A stretch of DNA of 30,000 bases, taken from assembly GCA_033809415.1 (NCBI GenBank), contig JAPXLT010000019.1:1-30000 (forward strand), written 5' to 3'. Made by a program: the position numbers and the translations under genes. The notes beneath the pieces were generated by a model. It was given only the letters and a program-made list of their open reading frames with translations. It had not been told where the DNA came from and searched no databases. Each line of letters begins with the position of its first letter. Positions within the stretch are counted from its first letter, which is position 1. Source of the DNA: JAQVUB01 sp033809415 (lineage in GTDB: Bacteria > Verrucomicrobiota > Lentisphaeria > Oligosphaerales > Oligosphaeraceae). Of this stretch, positions 23,960 to 30,000 are shown piece by piece.

Positions 23960-25119
23960 TGGACGAGACACATTTTACATCTCCCATCGGCATCGCTACA
24001 ATCAACCGTAACTTCTTGCTATCAAATTACGGGTCATTGATGCAGCATTACGCCTTGCGTCAAGTGCTGAAGCAGCTTGGATATGCCCCATTCCGCATGG
24101 ATACAACAAGTCGTTTTACGGAAGAGAGAACGAGACTGTACCTTCGTTTGAAACGACGTTTTTGCTATTTGCTTCACCAAATTGGAATCAGGCCTTACAC
24201 CCCTGAAGGTGCTAGATTTGTTCAGTCCATTCTTTTCCGTGAAAAAAGTTTCCGTCGGTTTTATATTGACAACATTGCTCCTATCATTGAAAAGCAAGCA
24301 GCAAATTGCAAAAAATACCTTGCCGGTAGTGACCAGATCTGGACTGAATGTGATTCAGATGCTTTTTTAACATCCATACAAAAGAGTGATGCGCAGAAAA
24401 TCGCCTATGCAGTCAGTGCCGATTGGCAGTTGTGTGGAGACGATCCTAGGTGGTTGTCTGAGGCCGGTGCTGCATTGTCATCTTTCAGGCACATCTCTTT
24501 ACGTGAAAAGCTTGGCTGTGAAATATGCAAAAAATTATTGCCGGACATGGATATTACCCAAACACTGGATCCGGTTTTGCTGCTGACCAGGGATGATTAC
24601 TCAATGCTTGTTTCCGAACTGCCTGTGTTTCGAAAAAAAACATTATTTTGCTATTTACTTAATATCCAATCAACGGAAGCACTTCCTGTGGCTCAGTTGG
24701 CTAAACTTGCCAGCAAGTGGGATATGCAACTGCGAATTTGTGGAATTCAGGGTGCTGAACTCTTTATCCCTGAAAAATATCAATTGCTATTATCTCCTGA
24801 GGATTTCATTAAATGTTTTCGTGATGCCGTTTTTGTCATTACCAATTCCTTTCACGGATGTCTCTTTGCTTTGCTTTTTCAATGTCCTTTTCTTTGCCTG
24901 AAACAAGAGCCGCGAAAAACAGGCAATCAAAATCTGCGTCAACAAGAACTTCTGGAGTGGCTGAATTTAGAAGACAGACATATTAGCAGAGATAACTTGG
25001 ATGGAATGACTGATGTGTTGAGGAGAAATCTGGATTGGCAGTCGATCAATGAAAAAATCTCAATGCGTAGAATACAATCATTCCAGTGGCTGACGAAGTC
25101 GCTAGGGGAATCCTCGTAA
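23959..25119 (+). CDS. Polysaccharide pyruvyl transferase family protein, copy 2
   Basis: 386 residues. ATG 23959 overlaps the preceding stop by one base and has AGGAAGG 7 nt upstream, one of the better ribosome-binding sites in the window. Family blocks are NYGSLMQHYALRQVLKQLGY, YLAGSDQIWTE, KIAYAVSADW, ISLREKLGCEICKKL, DPVLLLTRDDY and TNSFHGCLFALLF. It most likely adds pyruvate ketal from PEP to a sugar of the chain, but distant members may do other chemistry. It repeats the gene order of 14469-16840. Confidence 0.83.
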   Translation: MDETHFTSPIGIATINRNFLLSNYGSLMQHYALRQVLKQLGYAPFRMDTTSRFTEERTRLYLRLKRRFCYLLHQIGIRPYTPEGARFVQSILFREKSFRRFYIDNIAPIIEKQAANCKKYLAGSDQIWTECDSDAFLTSIQKSDAQKIAYAVSADWQLCGDDPRWLSEAGAALSSFRHISLREKLGCEICKKLLPDMDITQTLDPVLLLTRDDYSMLVSELPVFRKKTLFCYLLNIQSTEALPVAQLAKLASKWDMQLRICGIQGAELFIPEKYQLLLSPEDFIKCFRDAVFVITNSFHGCLFALLFQCPFLCLKQEPRKTGNQNLRQQELLEWLNLEDRHISRDNLDGMTDVLRRNLDWQSINEKISMRRIQSFQWLTKSLGESS

Positions 25120-25130
25120 AGTTTTGAGTG

Positions 25131-26156
25131 ATGTCAACACCACTTTTTACAATCATTATCCCAGCCTATAATGTGGCTGCATATATTGGTGAATGTTTGA
25201 ACTCTATTCAGGCACAAACTTTCACGGATTGGGAATGCATCTGTGTCGATGATGGTAGCACTGACGAGACAAAAGATATCATATCAAATTATGTGGATAA
25301 CGACAAGCGATTTATCTTGCTATCACAAGCAAATGCCGGTGTGTCGGCAGCCCGCAACACAGGTATGGAACATATCCGAGGCAAGTATTTTTTGTTTGTG
25401 GATGGAGATGATCTTTTGTGTCCATGGGCATTGGAATGGTCTCGCCAGCAATTGGCCAAGTATAAGGCTGATGCACTGATGGACGAAAGTATTATGCAAT
25501 TTACTCATGAGTGTACATTTCCATCGATGCCTAATGAGGCTATTTCTGTGATTTGCAATGACACCGATGGATTGCGACATCTGCTGGTAGATTCACAGGA
25601 GGCAAATGGATATGCGTGGGGGAAAATTTATGCTACAGGCATCCACGGGCACTGTCGTTTCCCTGTTGGGATTACAATGTTTGAAGATTTATGGTTTGCA
25701 GCTGAAGCATTTCAAGAAAAATGCCGGTGGATCTTTTTCCCATTAAGTTTCTATGGTTACCGCATCCGCGAAGGTAGTGCATGCCAATCACAAACAACAG
25801 TGAAAAAAGTTAGTGATATTCTTGATGTGGAATTTCATGTTCTTTCCGTTTTACAGCAGGTTTTCCCAGAGAAATCTGGATATAAACTTTGCCAAACATA
25901 CTGGCAAAAAAACGGAGGAGTAATTGAATGGCCTGTCAGGCTTTTGTGGAACACCTGGAATAATTTACCACAAGGTGACCAAGTCACCATTCAGAGGAAA
26001 ATCATAAAATTGGAATCAATTCTGGGAAAATTTCCGTTTGACCGATTTATGTGGCTCAGATTAAAGATAACACGGGGTAAATTCGAAAAAACAATTGGAT
26101 TTATTGAATGGCTTTGGAAAGGGATGAAAGCAAGAATTCGTAAATTTGTCCGATGA
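25131..26156 (+). CDS. GT2 family glycosyltransferase
   Basis: 341 residues from ATG 25131 (a GTG at 25128 is immediately before it). It opens TPLFTIIIPAYNVAAYIGEC, with VDDGSTDETKD as nucleotide-binding loop and LFVDGDDL as metal-binding DXD-type motif, followed by a C-terminal basic tail typical of capsule GT2 enzymes. Donor and acceptor are unknown. Its last codons abut a truncated piece of the GT-B-like family (from about 26152), so the natural 3' end may have been altered by the rearrangement; the protein length is still normal. Confidence 0.87.
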   Translation: MSTPLFTIIIPAYNVAAYIGECLNSIQAQTFTDWECICVDDGSTDETKDIISNYVDNDKRFILLSQANAGVSAARNTGMEHIRGKYFLFVDGDDLLCPWALEWSRQQLAKYKADALMDESIMQFTHECTFPSMPNEAISVICNDTDGLRHLLVDSQEANGYAWGKIYATGIHGHCRFPVGITMFEDLWFAAEAFQEKCRWIFFPLSFYGYRIREGSACQSQTTVKKVSDILDVEFHVLSVLQQVFPEKSGYKLCQTYWQKNGGVIEWPVRLLWNTWNNLPQGDQVTIQRKIIKLESILGKFPFDRFMWLRLKITRGKFEKTIGFIEWLWKGMKARIRKFVR

Positions 26157-26577
26157 GGTTTGGATCATTGGTACGGTTCGTTCGCCGGAATTGCTTACCA
26201 ATCGGAGCTATGCGCGTGCATTTGGTCGGGTTTCGTTTGAGGAAATGTATGATCGGTTGGAGCAATCGGATTTCATCCTTCCCCTGTTGGAGCCTGATAC
26301 GCAACGGTATTATCTTGAAGGATGTACCAGTGGTACTCGGCAATTGATCTTTGGCTTCAAAATTGTTCCGGTTATCCATCGTGCTTTTGCCAAACGATAT
26401 GGACTTGATGAATCTGCTTGTGTTGCCTACGAGGATTCCGGTTTGGCAGAGGCTTTGGGTCGGGCATTAGAACTTGATGAGCGGCAGTATGTCAATTGTG
26501 TCGAGCAATTGGCTTTGGCAAGGCAACGGGTTTGGGATGAATCAATTGCAAATCTTCAGGCTCGCATATACGCTTGA
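26152..26577 (+). pseudogene. 3' fragment of the GT-B-like family
   Basis: About 142 residues beginning DEVWIIGTV, equivalent to residue 249 of copy A, and running to the natural C-terminal end (RQRVWDESIANLQARIYA). It includes FGRVSFEEMYDRLEQSDFIL, PLLEP and the signature GCTSGTRQL. The N-terminal two thirds are absent. The homology begins within five bases of the stop of the preceding GT2 gene, so the junction looks like a deletion or recombination end point. The frame is clean, with a possible TTG start at 26146 that overlaps the GT2 gene, so a C-terminal-domain protein could still be made, but I favour a remnant. Confidence 0.8.
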
Positions 26578-26654
26578 TGGCTAAGAAGTATTTGCTGCGA
26601 CGAGCGATTGCGTAAGGTAGGCGAATGGGTTTGTGGTAATACTGTTGACTCCCG

Positions 26655-27353
26655 ATGTTGAACGACATAGAGGTTTTTGCCTTGGTTATAATGTTGAAAA
26701 CCTGGTATATAAAATTGATTGCCAAGTTTTGGATAATGCTACGGAGGGTACGGCTTGTCAATCGTGATTTTTCGATTTTGTCCAATGATTGCATTGGTGG
26801 GGTGATTACTCATCAGTTGGGGTGTCAGTTCTGGTCGGCAACGGTCAATTTGTTTTTCCAGGAGTTGGAAGAATATGTTACTTGGTGCGAGCATCTTGAG
26901 GCATATCGTGGGATAGAATTGCGGGAGGTAGCTGGGATTGGATCGCCTGGTTATCCTGTTGGCGAGCTTGTTCATCCCGAGTTTGGGAAGATAACACTTC
27001 ACTTCCTACACTATAAGGCATTTGCGGAAGCGAAAGCGGGGTGGAATCGTCGTTATGCTCGATTGAATCCTGACAATCTTTTCGGCATCATTCACGTAAT
27101 TAAACATCAGGATGATCTCCCGATTCTCTTGAAGCGCTTTTCGCAATTGCCACTTCGTGGAAAATTGCTGGTGACTTACCCTGGGATCCTCGATGAAAGT
27201 TGCTTTTGGGAAGAATCGTTTTTCACCCATCCTAATCTGCCAACCTATATTCATGGGAGAATTTTGCGTAACAAGAATCGGCTCATTCGTAGGCGATATA
27301 TCGACGATTTCGATTATGTCCATTGGTTGAATGGAAACATTGTCCGCCAATGA
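26655..27353 (+). CDS. DUF1919-like exopolysaccharide protein
   Basis: Up to 232 residues. NRDFSILSNDCIGGVITHQL followed by GCQFWSATVNLFF matches the start of DUF1919 proteins as I remember them; these are found in capsule and exopolysaccharide clusters with no established biochemical role. Further blocks are YPVGEL, VHPEFGKITLHFLHY, AKAGWNRRYARLNPDNLFGI and YIHGRI. The start is uncertain: ATG 26655, 26691 and 26733 are all in frame without a good ribosome-binding site, and 26733 puts the domain nearest the N terminus as in other members. No membrane segment or signal peptide is evident. Confidence 0.68.
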   Translation: MLNDIEVFALVIMLKTWYIKLIAKFWIMLRRVRLVNRDFSILSNDCIGGVITHQLGCQFWSATVNLFFQELEEYVTWCEHLEAYRGIELREVAGIGSPGYPVGELVHPEFGKITLHFLHYKAFAEAKAGWNRRYARLNPDNLFGIIHVIKHQDDLPILLKRFSQLPLRGKLLVTYPGILDESCFWEESFFTHPNLPTYIHGRILRNKNRLIRRRYIDDFDYVHWLNGNIVRQ

Positions 27354-27425
27354 TGTTTGTTCTTTGTGTTATGCTGAGCTTAAGGGTCAAGCATATCGGG
27401 CAGTCATTATCTCCTGTAGGGATCA

Positions 27426-28439
27426 ATGTTCTTTAGTTTAATCATACCAGCATATAATTTGGAAGGTTATATCGTAGATTGTTTGTCTTCGATTCATGCT
27501 CAGAGTTGCCAGGATTTCGAGTGCATCGTCGTTGATGATGGATCAACTGACGGGACTGCGGCTGTAATTGAGGGGTACATAGTCGACAAGCCACGGTTTC
27601 GTTTGATTCGGAAGCAGAATGGGGGAGTATCATCGGCACGCAACTTAGGGCTGGAACATGCCCAAGGCGAGTATATATGGTTTATTGATGGTGACGACTA
27701 CATTCATCCTGGGAGTTTGGTAGCGCTGCATGGGTGGTTGGCTAATGCTCAATTGGATGTCCTCGTTTTCGACTATGATCTGACAAGGCAACGGTACAAT
27801 GAGGTTGTCTTTGATGAGGTGCCGTCGTTGGAATTGGAAACTATTAGAGATAATTTAATGTCACGGTTATCATTGGCTCCGGCTTCGGCTTGGCGATGCT
27901 GTTTCAGGGCATCGATTGCCCGGAAAATTGAGTTTTTACCGATTTGTACTAGTGAGGACGCATTGTATGTGCTTCAATTTATCTTCGGGAGCATGAGCCT
28001 GGGGTGCGCACATGGATTCACTCCGTACTACTATTACCAACGAGAAAGCTCCTTTGTCCATGCGCGCTATACGATGAAAAGCTTTAGGGATTATTCCAGG
28101 TACATTGAAGCCACGTTTGCACTCGCGGGGCAATGTGATGGAGACGGCGATGGATATTTAAGCTACCAAAACTACCGGATGGCATTTCCTCATTTGTACA
28201 GGAAGTTACGAGAATTGGAATCCAAGGAACGTCATGAAGCGTGGTCGGACTATTTGGACTTGTTGTCCAGGCACTGCGAGTTATTTGGGAAGCGGTCACC
28301 TTGGTATATGCATGCTATTGCTAAATACCGCAGTCAAATCTTGGCTTGGATATGCTTTGTGGTCAGGAACGAGGTACAATTGTTTCTTCAGCGTCATCCA
28401 GCCCTATCAAATCTTTATCGTAAGGTAACGAGACGATGA
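27426..28439 (+). CDS. GT2 family glycosyltransferase
   Basis: 337 residues from ATG 27426, with TAGGGAT just upstream as ribosome-binding site. It opens FSLIIPAYNLEGYIVDCLSS, with VDDGSTDGT and FIDGDDY as the nucleotide- and metal-binding motifs, and a basic C-terminal tail (YRKVTRR). Its layout matches the GT2 at 25131-26156. The stop overlaps the next ATG by ATGA, so a further GT2 gene was translationally coupled to it before the IS inserted. Confidence 0.88.
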   Translation: MFFSLIIPAYNLEGYIVDCLSSIHAQSCQDFECIVVDDGSTDGTAAVIEGYIVDKPRFRLIRKQNGGVSSARNLGLEHAQGEYIWFIDGDDYIHPGSLVALHGWLANAQLDVLVFDYDLTRQRYNEVVFDEVPSLELETIRDNLMSRLSLAPASAWRCCFRASIARKIEFLPICTSEDALYVLQFIFGSMSLGCAHGFTPYYYYQRESSFVHARYTMKSFRDYSRYIEATFALAGQCDGDGDGYLSYQNYRMAFPHLYRKLRELESKERHEAWSDYLDLLSRHCELFGKRSPWYMHAIAKYRSQILAWICFVVRNEVQLFLQRHPALSNLYRKVTRR

Positions 28440-28529
28440 AGCTCGATATTTTCATGCCTATTTACAATGGTTCCAAGTATTTGCTAAAGACCTTGGATTC
28501 GATTGCTACTCAAGATTGGGAAGATTTTC
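28436..28529 (+). pseudogene. GT2 glycosyltransferase gene cut by an ISL3 element
   Basis: The first 31 codons of a GT2 (DIFMPIYNGSKYLLKTLDSI, ATQDWEDF) are followed directly by the terminal sequence of the IS at 28530. The frame runs on into IS DNA to 28690 without GT2 features. Bases 28522-28529 (AGATTTTC) are the likely 8-bp target duplication; its partner would be outside the window. Confidence 0.9.
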
Positions 28530-28559
28530 GGCTCTTCCGGGTTTTGCGAAAAAACATGG

Positions 28560-29810
28560 TCATTTTGAGCAGGAACTCAGCATTCTCTTGGTTAGCACCA
28601 TTGACGGCAATTCATAAACTTTCAGTTTTAAGTACTCATAGTCACGATATCCGTAGGCTTGTGCAATCAGGTGCCGTATCTTGTTGTTGAACCCCTCGGA
28701 GGCTGCGTTGGTCAACCGGTCAAACTTCCAGTAGGCGCAGATTCCATCCAAATGCCTTTCAACGGTCCTTCCCATCGTATTCAGCTCGGGGATGTCCATG
28801 CGCCGGCAAACGCCTGCCCATGTAGCCAGCAGCTGCCGCGCCTCGTTCTCGTCATCGGCCAATTGATAGATTTTGATCAGGTACTCCTTCATCGTCCAGG
28901 CGTCATGGAGGTCCTGGGAGACATGCCGGAGCTCCTCCACCTCGAGCCTTTCGTCATCCGTGAGGTTGTCTGCCTTGTGCAGGAGCAGCCAGCGCTTCCC
29001 CTTCAGCCGCTGGTGAGCTTCCTCCTCCATCATGCCCTGGACTTTCCTGCGTACCTGGTCCAGCTTCTGGTTCATCAGCTGAATGACGTGGAAGTGGTCA
29101 TAGACCACCGTCGCATTGAGAAGGTTGTCCCTCACCCACTTGGCGTAGGCATTGCTCATGTCCATGCAGACCGCCTCGATGTTGGCCCTGAACCGGTTGA
29201 TCCGGGCATTGAAGGGAGTCAATGCCTCGCTGCCCTTGCCGTCGCCGGTGAACAGCACCGCCCCGCTTTCCATGTCCCGAACCACGGTCATGTACTTTTG
29301 CCGCCTCTTGCCATCAACCCATTCATGCCCGACGTGAATCTCGTCGATGCCGATGATGCGGACATCAGACATGCGAATCCGACGGTATTTCCTGGTCAGC
29401 CAGTCTTTCTCCAAATTCTTGACTGTATCCCAGTCCAGGCCGTAGTACCTGGAGATGGCGCTCAGGCTCATTTCCCTTCGCAGTTCAAGGATGGTACGGG
29501 CCAGGGAGCGGGTAATGCGACTCTTGGGGTGGGGGAGGAATTCCAGATTTTCATAGGAGCGACTCCCGCACTTCCGGCAATAGATCCGATGGACTGCAAC
29601 TTCGAGGATGAGCTTGTTGGGGCCTATGCCTTGGCCGCGGATCTGGCGGTCGCGGGCATGGTAGGGCTTGACATCGCGGGAGCGGCAGTTCGGGCAGCTG
29701 TGCTCCTTGCGTTCGATTCTTGTGTAGTTGGTGTCTCCTATGAATTTCGTGGAGACGTGGTTGAAACCCCTGATTTTTTGATTATGGTAGATTGAGCTGG
29801 TCGTCGTCAT
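28560..29810 (-). CDS. ISL3-family transposase
   Basis: 416 residues from the minus-strand ATG at 29810, preceded by GGAGG with 6-nt spacing; an in-frame ATG at 29846 would include that ribosome-binding site, so it is rejected. The N-terminal zinc ribbon has CPNC (C39, C42) and CRKC (C78, C81), followed by a helix-turn-helix around LSAISRYYGLDWDTVKNLEK. The DDE triad is visible as D156 (IIGIDEIHVGH), D217 (VCMDMSNAY) and E372 (NAASEGFNNKI). The length is typical and no disruption is seen, so it is probably functional. It catalyses DNA cleavage and strand transfer of the element. Confidence 0.95.
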   Translation of the reverse strand: MTTTSSIYHNQKIRGFNHVSTKFIGDTNYTRIERKEHSCPNCRSRDVKPYHARDRQIRGQGIGPNKLILEVAVHRIYCRKCGSRSYENLEFLPHPKSRITRSLARTILELRREMSLSAISRYYGLDWDTVKNLEKDWLTRKYRRIRMSDVRIIGIDEIHVGHEWVDGKRRQKYMTVVRDMESGAVLFTGDGKGSEALTPFNARINRFRANIEAVCMDMSNAYAKWVRDNLLNATVVYDHFHVIQLMNQKLDQVRRKVQGMMEEEAHQRLKGKRWLLLHKADNLTDDERLEVEELRHVSQDLHDAWTMKEYLIKIYQLADDENEARQLLATWAGVCRRMDIPELNTMGRTVERHLDGICAYWKFDRLTNAASEGFNNKIRHLIAQAYGYRDYEYLKLKVYELPSMVLTKRMLSSCSK

Positions 29811-29901
29811 GTAAACCTCCATGTTAAGGGTTACGCGATAACACATAACATAGGGCTGACGACGGCCAGCTTCAAAGTTTTTTTCTCGCCGGTAAAGTCA
29901 T

Positions 29902-29950
29902 GATTGGCCTTCTGAAAGGAAATGTTTTCATTTTCTTTCAGAAGCCAATC
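29902..29950. other. Long hairpin upstream of the transposase gene
   Basis: GATTGGCCTTCTGAAAGG (from 29902) continues to 29924, and the complementary arm at 29929-29950 (CATTTTCTTTC, then AGAAGCCAATC) closes it over a TTTT loop, with one bulged C and one G:T pair. It lies in the 150 bp between the transposase start and the window edge, presumably within the IS or at its boundary. It could shield the transposase gene from outside transcription. Confidence 0.65.
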
Positions 29951-30000
29951 TTGACGATGTTGCACTTTGGAAAGGGCCGGAGGCAAGGGCTTTCACGTAT

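Larger units (their letters stand above)
28530..30000 (-). mobile_element. ISL3-family insertion sequence (right end beyond window)
   Basis: The left terminus begins GGCTCTTCCGGGTTTTGCG, the classic ISL3-type inverted-repeat opening GGCTCTTC. It contains one minus-strand transposase gene whose stop lies about 30 bp inside the end. I could not find the complementary terminus (ending GGAAGAGCC) before 30000, so the other end is probably just outside, since ISL3 elements are commonly 1.3-1.6 kb. It interrupts a glycosyltransferase gene. Confidence 0.9.

Noticed and set aside
28659..29795. Plus-strand open frame of 378 codons across the transposase region
   Set aside because: It is the exact antisense of an ISL3 transposase with complete zinc-ribbon and DDE motifs; the predicted protein resembles nothing.
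29811..30000. Right inverted repeat of the ISL3 element
   Set aside because: I looked for a complement of GGCTCTTCCGG and found none, so the end is assumed to lie outside the window.

Overview
The window is a surface-polysaccharide (O-antigen or capsule type) biosynthesis and export locus on a bacterial chromosome. Every gene reads on the plus strand except an insertion-sequence transposase at the right edge. Mixed base composition, many genes without a strong Shine-Dalgarno, and wordy repetitive intergenic DNA (CCCTGCA heptamers, TGGACA-rich arrays, repeated 'TTCGTGGTTAAAAA' phrases) remind me of the Verrucomicrobiota/Lentisphaerota group. That assignment is impressionistic. No rRNA, tRNA or CRISPR array was seen.

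Layout. 1-1420: heptamer repeats, then a xylose-isomerase-like gene closed by a clean intrinsic terminator. 1440-2645: a NusG/RfaH-type antiterminator paralogue bracketed by TGGACA-rich repeats in opposite orientation, with a structured leader. 2665-10849: nucleotide-sugar and modification genes. These are a UDP-hexose(NAc) epimerase, GDP-mannose 4,6-dehydratase and GDP-L-fucose synthase, then an ATP-grasp ligase, a NeuD-type acyltransferase, a short DegT-like aminotransferase, a membrane-anchored GT2 and a WecE-type transaminase. 11106-12134: a nitroreductase-family gene between two direct copies of an intergenic repeat. 12285-14482: an ABC exporter (Wzm/Wzt type) whose ATPase gene changes from GC-rich to AT-rich part-way. 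14469-28529: an AT-rich, rearranged accessory region. It holds two copies of a pair made of an F420H2-dehydrogenase-beta-like Fe-S protein and a polysaccharide pyruvyl transferase, several GT2 glycosyltransferases (one frameshifted, one cut by an IS), a DUF1919-like protein, an IS21 remnant, and a four-member family of unrecognised GT-B-like proteins (two intact, one decayed, one 3' fragment). 28530-30000: an ISL3-family element running off the window.

How it fits together. The antiterminator probably helps RNA polymerase through the long plus-strand operon(s). GDP-fucose and aminodeoxy-sugar genes supply activated sugars, the GT2 and GT-B-like enzymes assemble the chain, and pyruvyl and acyl transferases decorate it. 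Wzm/Wzt exports it, with the Wzt C-terminal domain probably recognising the mature chain. The flavin and Fe-S redox proteins co-occur with pyruvyl transferases, but their reaction here is unknown.

The points most worth a second look are the expanding and decaying GT-B-like family, the inverted repeats around the antiterminator gene, the shared intergenic leader modules, the composition break inside wzt, and the duplicated Fe-S/pyruvyl-transferase pair.
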